DNA of 64,000 bases from Fimbriimonadaceae bacterium (GTDB taxonomy: Bacteria; Armatimonadota; Fimbriimonadia; Fimbriimonadales; Fimbriimonadaceae), in assembly GCA_023957775.1 (NCBI GenBank), contig JAMLGR010000002.1:62001-126000 (forward strand), given 5' to 3'. A model generated the notes under the pieces. It ran no database searches and had not been told where the DNA came from. It saw nothing but the letters and a program-made list of their open reading frames with translations. Below, piece after piece: positions 15,014 through 23,280 of the stretch (within the stretch, counting starts at the first letter, position 1; the number at the start of each line of letters is the position of its first letter). The position numbers and the translations under genes were made by a program.

Positions 15014-15208
15014 ATGCCACTGCCCAAGAGACGACACTCGCACCAGCGCACGGCCCTCCGCCGCACGCACTACACCGCGGAGATGCCCGAGATCCAGGTG
15101 AACAAGCAGGTCGGCGGCGAGCCGTACTTCCTGCGCCACAACGCCACGCCAGACGGCTACTACAAAGGCCGGCGCCTCCCCGGATTCAAAGACAAAGAAC
15201 AGGGCTGA
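15014..15208 (+). CDS. rpmF: 50S ribosomal protein L32
   Basis: The 64-residue protein has the L32 N-terminal basic segment (MPLPKRRHSHQR, ALRRTHYT) and the C-terminal CGYYKGR-like motif, here DGYYKGRRLPGF. The Cys residues of the zinc form are replaced, as in the L33 encoded just before it. Both genes being zinc-free is consistent with growth under zinc limitation or simply lineage. AAGGA lies upstream of the ATG. Confidence 0.94.
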   Translation: MPLPKRRHSHQRTALRRTHYTAEMPEIQVNKQVGGEPYFLRHNATPDGYYKGRRLPGFKDKEQG

Positions 15209-15224
15209 TCCCAGACCCGCCCAC

Positions 15225-15264
15225 AGGACCTCGGCTGGACTACCCGCCGGGGTCCTTTGCTTTT
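15225..15264 (+). terminator. intrinsic terminator after rpmF
   Basis: AGGACC (15225-15230) pairs with GGTCCT (15251-15256), and inner CGGC pairs with GCCG. TTGCTTTT follows directly, giving a classic hairpin plus U-rich tail. Confidence 0.88.
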
Positions 15265-15271
15265 GGGAACC

Positions 15272-15865
15272 CTAACGCGAGGACTTGACGCGGGTGCCGA
15301 ACGGGCTGAGCTCCCTCGCCTCTACCACGTCGCGCGGCTCCCATCCCGGAAACGGCCGGCCCATCAGGGGAGGCTCCGGAGGCTTCGCCTCTTCGTGCGG
15401 ACCCACGAGGATGTACAGCATCACCAACGCCCCGATCGCGAGAATCCAGTAGGTGGCGAGGCTCACCTCGTTCAGATCGTTCCAGGGTGCCACCACCGGG
15501 GACGGTTTCACCTCCTCCCGCGCGTGGGAGGACGGCGAGTCCGACACGGGCGGGCGGAGCGCGAAGGTCTCCAGCCGAGCGGCTCGAGACTCCAGCTTGT
15601 CGATGCGCTCCTCGTGGTCTCCCAACTCTTGCGTGTGCTGGGCGAACGCCCTTTCGAACCGCCGCTCGAAGGCCTCGCCGCGGATCTCCGCCAAGAGCCG
15701 GCCCACCTCGATGGGATCGGCCCCCGTGGCTTCGATCACCGCCGCCACGGTCGGACGCGGGTCTCCGCCAAACTCGCGTTCCCCCAGGCGCTCCAACAAA
15801 GCGCCGACCTCTCCCTCCTCCAGGTGCTCCTGCAGCAGGGCCTCTCGCTCGAACCGATGGTCCAT
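15272..15865 (-). CDS. hypothetical single-pass membrane protein
   Basis: The 197-residue protein begins MDHRFEREALLQEHLEEG. The N-terminal half is charged and helical; residues 78-105 (QHTQELGDHEERIDKLESRA) look like a coiled coil. One transmembrane helix follows (ATYWILAIGALVMLYILVGP), then a short Pro-rich tail. Topology is probably cytoplasmic coiled coil, membrane helix, short external tail. A long in-frame extension upstream is antisense to recN and rejected. ATG 15865 follows a TATCAT box by 9 bases. The gene is divergent from recN. Confidence 0.72.
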   Translation of the reverse strand: MDHRFEREALLQEHLEEGEVGALLERLGEREFGGDPRPTVAAVIEATGADPIEVGRLLAEIRGEAFERRFERAFAQHTQELGDHEERIDKLESRAARLETFALRPPVSDSPSSHAREEVKPSPVVAPWNDLNEVSLATYWILAIGALVMLYILVGPHEEAKPPEPPLMGRPFPGWEPRDVVEARELSPFGTRVKSSR

Positions 15866-15874
15866 CGACACTCT

Positions 15875-15880
15875 ATGATA
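15875..15880 (-). promoter_or_regulatory. -10 box (TATCAT) of the membrane protein at 15865
   Basis: The minus-strand TATCAT, 9 bases before the ATG, lies in the short divergent region shared with recN. Confidence 0.5.
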
Positions 15881-15934
15881 ACGTACTCCCGAGGATTTTT
15901 GGCGCGAGGCTCCCTTTCCCCACCACCCATCCGC

Positions 15935-15940
15935 TAAACT
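15935..15940 (+). promoter_or_regulatory. -10 box (TAAACT) of recN, 6 bases before GTG
   Basis: TAAACT followed by CTCGCT and then GTG 15947, the leaderless arrangement. Confidence 0.65.
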
Positions 15941-15946
15941 CTCGCT

Positions 15947-17635
15947 GTGGTCGTCGAGCTGACCGTCGAGAACATCGCGATCATCGAGCGCGCCCAAATC
16001 GCACTCGGTCCCGGCCTCACGGTGCTGACCGGGGAAACGGGCGCGGGCAAATCGCTCCTCGTCGATGCCATCGAACTCGCTTTCGGAGCGCGCGCCGACT
16101 CCGAACTCGTTCGAACGGGCACCCCGCGCGCATCGGTCTCCGTCGCGGTCGACGTCTCCCACAGCCCCGAGCTGCGCGCCCTTTGCGACGCCATGGGCGC
16201 CGCGATCGACGATTCGATGCTCTACCTTCACCGCGAGGTGTTCGCCGAAGGAAGGTCGCAGTGCCGCATCGCCGGCAAACTTGCGCCGGTCGGCACCCTT
16301 CGCCAGCTCGGTCTGGCCATCGTGGATCTGCACGGGCAACACGACCACCAGGCCCTGCTCGACGTGGACACCCACCTCGGCCTCCTCGACGCCTGGATCG
16401 GCGATCCGTGCTCCGACCTCCTCGCCGAGACGGCCGCTGCGTACGAAGCCGCGGAGGCCGCCCGAAAGCGGCTGCAGGCCGTCCGCACCGGTCAGCGCGA
16501 ACGCGAGCAGCGCCTCGACCTGCTGCGCTACCAGATCGGCGAAATCGAAGCGTTCGGGCCGCGCGTTGGCGAGGGCGACGAGTTGGAGGCCCAACTCTCC
16601 CGCCTCCAGCACGCCGAGCGGCTCACCCAGGTCGGCAGCGAGGCGCTGCACGCCCTCGCCGACGACGAGTTCAGCGCCCTCGAACGCCTCCGAGCCCAGG
16701 TCAAATCCCTCCAGGACGCGGAGCGCCTCGACGCCTCCCTCGGCCCCATTCTCGAAACGGTCCGTGCAGCCGAAATCTCGCTGGAAGACGGACTCCGCGA
16801 CCTGCGACGCTACGTGGAGAACGTCGAAGCCAATCCGGAACTGCTCCAGGAGACCGCGGACCGGCTGGACGCGCTCCGCCGCCTGCGCCGCAAGTACGGA
16901 GACGACGAGGCCGCCCTCCTCGCCTACCTCCACGAGGCCCACCTGGAACTTCAAAGCCTCGAAGGACTCGACCAGGACGAGGCAACCCTGCTCGCCGCCT
17001 ACAACGAGGCCGCGGCCTCGCTCAAATCCACCTGCGCCAAACTAACCGCCCTACGCCAGGAGCGCGCGGCGGAGTTCGAAAAGGAGGTCGCCGCCCAGCT
17101 CGACGACCTTGCGATGCCCGGAGCCCGATTCGAGGCCCGCTTCGCACCCAAGGAGCCCGAGGCGAACGGCGCCGACCAGGTGGGCTTCTTCTTCTCCGCC
17201 AATACCGGCGAACCCCCGAAACCCCTCGACAAGATCGCCAGCGGCGGCGAGATCTCCCGCGTCATGCTGGCAATCAAAACGGCCATGGCCGGACGCGCGG
17301 GAGTTCCCACGCTCATTTTCGACGAAGTGGATTCGGGACTTGGGGGACGCGCAGCGGCCGTCGTGGCCCAGAAGCTCGGAGAGCTGAGCGCTCACTACCA
17401 GGTGGTCGCGATCACCCACCTGCCTCAAATCGCGAGCGCCGCCACCACGCACTTCAGGATCGACAAGGAGGAGGTGGGAGGACGCGTGGTCACCCGCGTC
17501 CACGCACTGAATCCGCAGGAGCGCGTCGAGGAGATCGCCCGGATGATCGCCGGGGAAGAGGTCGGCGACTCCGCGCGTGCCCACGCCAAGGAGATGATCG
17601 GGGACGGGAATCGGGATTCGGGACTCAAGAGGTAG
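15947..17635 (+). CDS. recN: DNA repair protein RecN
   Basis: RecN is an SMC-like ATPase acting in double-strand break repair. The 562-residue protein has a Walker A at residues 29-36 (GETGAGKS), a long central coiled-coil region, the ABC signature within KIASGGEISRVMLA, and Walker B in PTLIFDEVDSGLGG followed by VVAITHLPQIA. The length is normal. The last residues (GDGNRDSGLKR) are translated from a heptad repeat that has replaced the natural end of the gene. The frame of a truncated neighbour continues directly after the stop. GTG 15947 fits both the family N-terminus and the -10 box. Confidence 0.96.
   Translation: MVVELTVENIAIIERAQIALGPGLTVLTGETGAGKSLLVDAIELAFGARADSELVRTGTPRASVSVAVDVSHSPELRALCDAMGAAIDDSMLYLHREVFAEGRSQCRIAGKLAPVGTLRQLGLAIVDLHGQHDHQALLDVDTHLGLLDAWIGDPCSDLLAETAAAYEAAEAARKRLQAVRTGQREREQRLDLLRYQIGEIEAFGPRVGEGDELEAQLSRLQHAERLTQVGSEALHALADDEFSALERLRAQVKSLQDAERLDASLGPILETVRAAEISLEDGLRDLRRYVENVEANPELLQETADRLDALRRLRRKYGDDEAALLAYLHEAHLELQSLEGLDQDEATLLAAYNEAAASLKSTCAKLTALRQERAAEFEKEVAAQLDDLAMPGARFEARFAPKEPEANGADQVGFFFSANTGEPPKPLDKIASGGEISRVMLAIKTAMAGRAGVPTLIFDEVDSGLGGRAAAVVAQKLGELSAHYQVVAITHLPQIASAATTHFRIDKEEVGGRVVTRVHALNPQERVEEIARMIAGEEVGDSARAHAKEMIGDGNRDSGLKR
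17601..17626 (+). repeat. heptad repeat (GGGAATC, GGGATTC, GGGACTC) inside the recN 3' end
   Basis: Three units after GGGAC, fully inside the recN coding end. The caspase-like remnant begins immediately beyond, so this repeat marks a likely recombination or insertion junction. Confidence 0.85.
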
Positions 17636-18747
17636 AGGGGCGCCTCTCGGATGGAAACCTCATCAGCGGGACGAACGTCAACTTCACCGTTGGGGCATCG
17701 CTTGGCACCTATATCGGGCAGACCCCGTACCATGGGTGGACCCACGGCCGCGTCAAGAAGACCGTGATCCGCGTAGGTCTCGGCGAGGGCGAAGTGATCA
17801 AGGAGTGGACCAACGAGGGAGAACTGGTGGAACTCGGAACTCTCGAACGCCTTGGGACTCTGGACAAGGCTTTTGCCATCCGTTTTGCGAGCACCCACTT
17901 CCCGCACGACTCGGTCGTCAACTTCAAAGTTCATGCGGAAGCCGCTCTGCGCGACGCGGCTGGAGTCACGGCAGACCTCGTCGTCGATGTTGAGGGCAAC
18001 CAAAGGGCTTACAACCGCGGTCTGTTCCTCGCGACGCAAGAAACGTACAACGGAGTCTACGTCATCGATCCGGGTGGGATCGCCGCCGGTCTGGCCAGAG
18101 ACTGCGTCGACGTGGCGCGACCCCGGGTTCAGGGCATGGAGCACGTCGTCGAGCCGGCCACCTCCTCCGAAGCCCAGAACCAGCGCCAAACGGACCTCGA
18201 CCCGAAATTCAAGCGGAACACCGTGTTCGTCGCCATCACGCACGGGTCTCCCGACGGCATCCGGGCCTCGCATACGGACGAGATGCCTTGGGATCCCGCC
18301 TCCAATCCGCAGTCGATCACGGCGATGGTGCATGACGGGCGTGGGAGCGTCCCGCTTTACAACCTTGTGCTTCTCCTCGCGTGTCAGACCGCCTACAACG
18401 GCTCCTTTGACCGCGTGTCCAAGCCCTTCGGCATCCGCAGTGTGAATCCCGGGCCCATGACCCCGGACCGGTGCGTCGTCGCGTTCACCACGGAGGTCGG
18501 CACTGAACGCAACAAAGAAACATTAGCCCTTTGGACGGCGAAGTTCTTGGACTATTTGGGGCAGGGGTATACGGCGAAGGAAGCCATAGACGAGGTCAGA
18601 AACGACAACATCTTGATCTATCCACCGGCAAGGGGAGCTTCGGCGGTCAATCCTGTGGTTGTGGGCGACACACTGACGAAGCTGTCCGGTTACTACGAAA
18701 CTTCAGATTCAAAAGGAGCGGTCAGCGCATGGTACTTGGTTCTCTAG
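17627..18747 (+). pseudogene. 5'-truncated caspase-like (HG...AC) cysteine peptidase remnant
   Basis: A frame of about 370 codons runs to TAG 18747 without a credible start; the first in-frame start-type codon is GTG 17764, with no ribosome site. The first part (ISGTNVNFTVGAS...) looks like an Ig-like domain. The rest has the caspase/gingipain/CHAT dyad: His in VFVAITHGSPDG (codon 18241) and Cys in LVLLLACQTAYNG (codon 18382). The His-Gly followed by Ala-Cys spacing suits clan CD. The coding sequence begins abruptly at a heptad repeat, so I infer loss of the 5' part. It could still be expressed by read-through from recN. Confidence 0.65.
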
Positions 18748-19982
18748 CATTGGTCTGCGCGTTGGTGGGTCAAGGGGGGGTGTCGATCGAGCAGGCCCGG
18801 CACCGCCTGATGGGGTTCCGGGACAGCATCATGTCCCAAGCACTGGGAAACGGGATCGTTACGCCCCTGGACATGGACTTGGACCTGCGCGAGACCCGGC
18901 CGGCCGTGTACTTGTTCTATGCTTCCAACTGGTCCGGACGAATAGACCGGGCGACAGGCCGGGTCAGTTCCTTCCGCGCTGCGGGAGACTGGGACATCCG
19001 CTGGCAACCGGGTATCGCTATCACCGCGGAACGCTGCAGGGAGTTGTCGCTCAAGTACTTCCACGCGGCGGGCTTCGAAGACGACGACCTCCTGTTCCGG
19101 GAGATCGTCCCCGCCGCCGAGGAGTTTAACAACAAGTCCCAAGAAGCCGTTTGGAGCATATACGCGCAGCGCGTCCACAACGGCATCACCGTCGATTGGA
19201 GGCACCCGGTCATGTTGGAACTCGAACCGACCACCGGCCAACTTGCATCCCTCGTCGTGGACGATCGGGGATCCGTCCTCAGCGAGCCAAGGACGCCCAC
19301 CACCGGCATCGAGGTGGCACGCCAAACGATGGTCGCGGAGGTGTTCCGGCGCTTCCATGCGAGCACCTTGGAAGAGTCGACGCCGATGTACCTGTGCGCG
19401 TTCGATCCGGCAGCAACTTCCCGCGACGAAAGCGACTTCAGCTCCCCCATCGCCGTGCAGGCTCTCAGGCAGGGCAAAGTCTTGCTTGCTTGGGACTGCA
19501 TGGCCCACCTCACCGACGGGCAGCAGAATGAAAAGTGGATCCGCGTCGTGGTGCACGCCCACTCGGGCCAACTCCTCTTCATCGAAAAGGAAGGAGGGAG
19601 CTTCGGCTCGGGCCATGACGCAAAGGCAACCGCTCCCGTCCGCTGGGACTGGGGGGTTGGACCGATCGAGGTCCTGGCGCACGCCTCGGCGTGGAGCACT
19701 CCTTCGGGCGACATCGAGAACGTCGAGGGGCCGCCGAAGGCGCAATCGGCGAGCTGGACGCCCGTGATCCTGCGCCGGGCGCGCCTGCTTGTGCGCGCGG
19801 AGTTCGACCCGGTCTCGGGCAAAGTGCGCACAAACGCCGGGGTGCGCCCTGTTTACGGCATGCCCAACAAGCATCTCCTTGGAATCCTTCGCTCCGCCGT
19901 CGGAGACTCCCGATTCCCGATTCCCGATTCCCGATTCCCGGCTACCGATAATTCTCGAATGAAACGGGAAACTCGAGCTTGA
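18729..19982 (+). CDS. hypothetical exported protein with PepSY-like features
   Basis: ATG 18729 overlaps the remnant's end by 19 bases and gives 417 residues with an N-terminal signal (MVLGSLALVCALVGQGG). Two segments resemble PepSY modules: a helix (EQARHRLMGF; later ARQTMVAEVFRRF) followed by a strand pair with a turn such as ELEPTTGQLASLVVDDRG. Such domains are often secreted protease inhibitors, which would suit a partner of the adjacent caspase-like protein, but this is inference. The last 25 or so residues (GDSRFPIPDSRFPATD...) come from a heptad repeat. The end overlaps yajQ by 41 bases. Confidence 0.65.
   Translation: MVLGSLALVCALVGQGGVSIEQARHRLMGFRDSIMSQALGNGIVTPLDMDLDLRETRPAVYLFYASNWSGRIDRATGRVSSFRAAGDWDIRWQPGIAITAERCRELSLKYFHAAGFEDDDLLFREIVPAAEEFNNKSQEAVWSIYAQRVHNGITVDWRHPVMLELEPTTGQLASLVVDDRGSVLSEPRTPTTGIEVARQTMVAEVFRRFHASTLEESTPMYLCAFDPAATSRDESDFSSPIAVQALRQGKVLLAWDCMAHLTDGQQNEKWIRVVVHAHSGQLLFIEKEGGSFGSGHDAKATAPVRWDWGVGPIEVLAHASAWSTPSGDIENVEGPPKAQSASWTPVILRRARLLVRAEFDPVSGKVRTNAGVRPVYGMPNKHLLGILRSAVGDSRFPIPDSRFPATDNSRMKRETRA
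19905..19941. repeat. heptad repeat (GATTCCC units) between the PepSY-like gene and yajQ
   Basis: GACTCCC followed by four GATTCCC units. It abuts the yajQ stop codon at 19942 and is translated as the tail of the opposite-strand gene. Confidence 0.88.
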
Positions 19983-20436
19983 TGCCCTTCACGAAGGCGA
20001 TGGTCTTCTGCAGCTCGTCCTTGTCCTTGCCGCTCACGCGGATCGCGTCGCCCTGGATCTGCGCCTGGACCTTCAGACCCTTGTCTCGAATCTGCTTGAT
20101 CAGCGGCTTGGCCTGGTCCTGCGAGATGCCCGCCTTGAACTTCACGGGCATGCGGATGGTCAGCCCGGTGCCCGCCTCCTGCTTGCCGTAGTCGATCTGT
20201 CGGATGTCGATCCCGCGCTTGAGGAGCTTCGACACGACGATGTCCTTGAGCTGCTCCATCCGGAACTCGTCGTCAGCCACCAGCGTCAGCTCGTCGTTCT
20301 CAAACCGGATCTCGGCCTTCGTGCCCTTGAAGTCGTACCGGTTGGCAAGCTCGCGCTGTGCCTGGTCCACGGCGTTGCGGACCTCTTGCTTGTCCACCTT
20401 GGACACGATGTCGAAAGAGGATTCTTTGGCCGCCAT
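19942..20436 (-). CDS. yajQ: YajQ family nucleotide-binding protein
   Basis: The 164-residue protein matches the family throughout: MAAKESSFDIVSKVDKQEV, then LANRYDFKGT, RGIDIRQIDYGKQEA and the C-terminal IKLEFPVSFENYR. YajQ has two ferredoxin-like domains. Some members bind cyclic-di-GMP and act with transcription factors, but the general role remains unsettled. It is 6 bases downstream of the gene starting at 20775 and probably co-transcribed with it. Its stop codon abuts a heptad repeat. Confidence 0.95.
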   Translation of the reverse strand: MAAKESSFDIVSKVDKQEVRNAVDQAQRELANRYDFKGTKAEIRFENDELTLVADDEFRMEQLKDIVVSKLLKRGIDIRQIDYGKQEAGTGLTIRMPVKFKAGISQDQAKPLIKQIRDKGLKVQAQIQGDAIRVSGKDKDELQKTIAFVKGIKLEFPVSFENYR

Positions 20437-20442
20437 CGGAGG

Positions 20443-20775
20443 TTACGCCTTCTCCAAATCGTCGCTGCGGCACAGCACCACGTAGTGCGCGTCGAACGCC
20501 AGCTCCTCGGGCGTGAGCTGCTTCTTCTGCTCCTCGCTCACCGAGTTCACGAACTTCTCGCGCATGCGCTTCGTGGACTCCTTGTGCACGCTCGCCGTGA
20601 CCTTCGTGAGGGAGTCCGGATCGATCTTGACCGCGATCTCATCCTTCGCGTAAGTGTTTTGAACGACCCCGACGAGGCCGGCCATATGCTCGTAGTAGCA
20701 GCTTGACGCGCGATCGTCGTCCGTCACCGGGCGTGCCACCACGCGTACACGATCGCCTTCTTTCCAGTTGGGCAT
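20443..20775 (-). CDS. hypothetical protein with SH3/KOW-like N-terminus
   Basis: The 110-residue protein starts MPNWKEGDRVRVV and has a small beta-barrel pattern (GLVGVVQNTYAKDEIAVKID) like SH3/KOW-type modules, then a charged helical C-terminus. Residues YYEHMAGLVG are notable but unassigned. It is the first gene of a two-gene unit with yajQ, so a nucleic-acid or ribosome-linked role is possible; this is inference only. ATG lies 6 bases after a TACAAT box. Confidence 0.7.
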   Translation of the reverse strand: MPNWKEGDRVRVVARPVTDDDRASSCYYEHMAGLVGVVQNTYAKDEIAVKIDPDSLTKVTASVHKESTKRMREKFVNSVSEEQKKQLTPEELAFDAHYVVLCRSDDLEKA

Positions 20776-20781
20776 GGGAGA

Positions 20782-20787
20782 ATTGTA
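20782..20787 (-). promoter_or_regulatory. -10 box (TACAAT) 6 bases before ATG 20775
   Basis: The minus-strand TACAAT with a 6-base gap drives the SH3-like gene and yajQ. Confidence 0.65.
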
Positions 20788-20811
20788 CCTGTGGGCACGA
20801 CCCCGGGAGCC

Positions 20812-21858
20812 CTAGTGTCCGTACCCCTCGGCGCCGCTCTGGACCTTCCCGCGGAACGAGTGGAACAGGTAGCTGAAGTAGCCGATCGCGAGCACGATCG
20901 CAAGAAGCCACCAGATCAGCCCCACGCGCAGGCTCAGGGCACCAGCCGCGGCGTTCTCCGTGGTCAGGTTGTTCGCCGCATCCACCGTCGAGCGCAACAG
21001 AATGGGGAACACGCCCGCTGCCGTCGCCGCCAGCATCGACGCCAGGAACAGGACCGAGCCGAGAAACGCCTTGAGTTCGAGCCCCTTCGTCAGGAAAACG
21101 CGCATCAGCACCGCGCCGGCCACGACGCCCAGCGCGAGAATCCACGTCCACGGGCGGCCGATCAACTGCTCGTAAAGCTCGGGCCGAATCGAATGGGTGG
21201 CGATCGTCGCCAACACGCCCACCAGCACCACAACCCACCAGAGCACCCGTGCCGCACCTCTCGCCCGAGCGTTCAGCTCGCCCTCCGTCTTGTACACGAG
21301 GAACAGCGCCCCGTGCAGCGTCAAAGCGGCCAGCGCGAAGACGCCCACCAGCACGGTGTACCAATCCAGCACGCCCTGGTCCGGCCAAGGCATAAAGTTG
21401 GTGAAGAGCGGGCCGCTGAAGTAGCCATCGGGCCCCAACGGCACCCCGCGGATGACATTGCCCAGCGCCGCGCCCAGCACCACGGCCATGAGCAACGAGG
21501 AGAGGAAGAACACGCCGTCCCAAAACGATCGCCACAGGTCCGCCACGACCATCGAGCGGAACTCGATCGCGATTCCCCGGAGAACCAGCAGCCACAACGA
21601 CATCATCAGGGGCAGATAGAAACCGCTGAACCCCGCCGCGTAGACCCTGGGAAACGCGAAGAACAACACTCCGCCGCTTGCCAGCAGCCACACCTCGTTG
21701 CCGTCCCAAATCGGTCCGATCGAGGCAAGCACCGTGCGGCGCTCCGCATCGTTCTTGGCCACAAAGAGGTGAAGCACACCCACCCCCAAGTCGAACCCGT
21801 CGAGCACGACGTACACGGCGAGCATCACGGCGATGATGGCGAACCAAACGGTTTCCAT
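20812..21858 (-). CDS. cydB: cytochrome bd ubiquinol oxidase subunit II
   Basis: The 348-residue protein has about eight to nine membrane helices. The N-terminus METVWFAIIAVMLAVYVVLD followed by GFDLGVGVLH is typical of CydB, and GPIWDGNEVWLL is the family signature. With CydA it forms the high-affinity quinol oxidase that reduces oxygen to water without pumping protons. ATG 21858 is 2 bases beyond the cydA stop. A longer frame reaching 22164 lies inside cydA and is rejected. Confidence 0.96.
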   Translation of the reverse strand: METVWFAIIAVMLAVYVVLDGFDLGVGVLHLFVAKNDAERRTVLASIGPIWDGNEVWLLASGGVLFFAFPRVYAAGFSGFYLPLMMSLWLLVLRGIAIEFRSMVVADLWRSFWDGVFFLSSLLMAVVLGAALGNVIRGVPLGPDGYFSGPLFTNFMPWPDQGVLDWYTVLVGVFALAALTLHGALFLVYKTEGELNARARGAARVLWWVVVLVGVLATIATHSIRPELYEQLIGRPWTWILALGVVAGAVLMRVFLTKGLELKAFLGSVLFLASMLAATAAGVFPILLRSTVDAANNLTTENAAAGALSLRVGLIWWLLAIVLAIGYFSYLFHSFRGKVQSGAEGYGH

Positions 21859-21860
21859 GG

Positions 21861-23189
21861 CTAAGCTTTCGCCTCCCCATCCGGACCAGCGGCGATCTGC
21901 CGGACCACCAAGTACAAGAACAGCACCCCCATCACCAAATACAGGCCCATGAAGCCGAGCGCGCTGAACACGACGCTTCCGCCGGCAACCTGGGGCGAAC
22001 TCCCGGCGCCCGTGCGGAACAGGCCATAGATCAGCCAAGGCTGCCTTCCCAGTTCCGCGGTCAACCAGCCCATCGACGTCGCGATGTAGGGAAACGGGAA
22101 CGCGAGCATGAGGATCCAAAGCAACGGGCGCGACTCGAAGAGCTTGCCGCGCCACAACATCCAAGCCGAGACGAGCGCGAGGGCGATGAACAACGTCCCC
22201 AGCCCCGCCATGATGTGGTACGCGAAGTAGAGGAGCTCGATGTTGTCCGGATGCTGGTCCTGGGGGATGTCGTTCAACCCCTTCACTTCAGCCCCGAAGG
22301 AACCGTACGCGAGGTAGCTCAGCACGGAAGGCACGACGATTGGGTTGTCGAGCCTCCGGTTCTCCACATCGGGCTGGCCGATGATCGCCAGCTCCGCGCG
22401 GTCGCTCGTCTCGAATTTGCCCTCCATGGCCGCGAGCGCCGCGGGCTGGTGTCGGGCGAGCATCTTGCCGTGCTGGTCCCCGGTCGGAAAGAGCACGATG
22501 ATCGAGCCCACCAGAGCGGTCACCACGCCAACCTGGAGAAAGACCTTGGCCTGCTCGACCGAGCGGCGCGAAAGCAGATAGTACGCCCCCACGGCGCAAA
22601 CCACAAATCCGCTCGTCACCACGGACGCCGACATGTTGTGCAGGTACTGCCAAAACGCCCACGGGTTCAAGAGGTACGCCCACATATCGGCGAGCTGCAG
22701 CGTGCCGCGCGGACCGATCTCGTAGCCCACGGGGTGCTGCATGAACGCGTTCGTCGCGATGATGAAGTAGCCCGAGAGCCACGAGCCGAGGAACACCATG
22801 ATCGCGGAAACCAGGTGCCACTTGGGGCCTAGCCGCTTCTCCCCAAAAAGGAACATGCCGAGGAACGCGGATTCGGCAAAGAACGCGAACAACCCCTCGA
22901 GCGCGAGAGTGAGCCCGATCACGCCCCCCGAATAGTCCGAAAAGCGCGCCCAGTTCGTGCCGAACTGAAACTCCAGCGGGATGCCGGTCACCACCCCGAC
23001 CACGAAGTTCAAGCCGAAGATCTTCGCCCAGAAACGGGCCGCCACGTTGTAGCACTCGTCCCCTCTTCGGATCGCGAGCACTTTGAACACGACCAGGATG
23101 AGGGCGAGCCCCATCGTGAGCTGCGGAAACAGATAGTGGTAGGTCGCTGTAAATCCGAACTGGAAACGACTCCAAGACTGAGCATCCAT
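21861..23189 (-). CDS. cydA: cytochrome bd ubiquinol oxidase subunit I
   Basis: The 442-residue protein carries the haem-bearing subunit's hallmarks: the N-terminal His in FGFTATYHYLFPQLTMG, the second axial His in LHNMSASVVTSG, and the GRQPW motif (ELGRQPWLIYG). The quinol-binding Q loop is of the short type, judging from the total length. cydA is transcribed first and cydB follows directly. It is divergent from namZ, with a mirrored GGTAGCCTCGG element between them. Confidence 0.97.
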   Translation of the reverse strand: MDAQSWSRFQFGFTATYHYLFPQLTMGLALILVVFKVLAIRRGDECYNVAARFWAKIFGLNFVVGVVTGIPLEFQFGTNWARFSDYSGGVIGLTLALEGLFAFFAESAFLGMFLFGEKRLGPKWHLVSAIMVFLGSWLSGYFIIATNAFMQHPVGYEIGPRGTLQLADMWAYLLNPWAFWQYLHNMSASVVTSGFVVCAVGAYYLLSRRSVEQAKVFLQVGVVTALVGSIIVLFPTGDQHGKMLARHQPAALAAMEGKFETSDRAELAIIGQPDVENRRLDNPIVVPSVLSYLAYGSFGAEVKGLNDIPQDQHPDNIELLYFAYHIMAGLGTLFIALALVSAWMLWRGKLFESRPLLWILMLAFPFPYIATSMGWLTAELGRQPWLIYGLFRTGAGSSPQVAGGSVVFSALGFMGLYLVMGVLFLYLVVRQIAAGPDGEAKA

Positions 23190-23203
23190 GACGGTCTTCC
23201 AAG

Positions 23204-23277
23204 CCGAGGCTACCTCGATTCACCTCGTATGCAAGTGGTCGTTTTTCACCCCATTCTCGAAGGAAGGGTAGCCTCGG
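23204..23277. promoter_or_regulatory. mirrored promoter elements between cydA and namZ
   Basis: CCGAGGCTACC (23204-23214) and GGTAGCCTCGG (23267-23277) are a perfect 11-base inverted repeat, 52 bases apart. The right copy holds the TAGCCT -10 box exactly 6 bases before the namZ ATG (23281). The left copy presents the same TAGCCT to cydA, 19 bases before its start. It may be paired promoters or a site for one regulator. Confidence 0.6.
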
Positions 23278-23280
23278 CGC

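Noticed and set aside
15866-16954. N-terminal extension of the minus-strand membrane protein
   Set aside because: It is the antisense of recN; the -10 box and ATG 15865 give a sensible protein.
15487-17626. Long upstream part of the frame that ends at 18747
   Set aside because: Pro/Arg-rich shadow of recN. Only the part after the repeat has protein-like composition and motifs.
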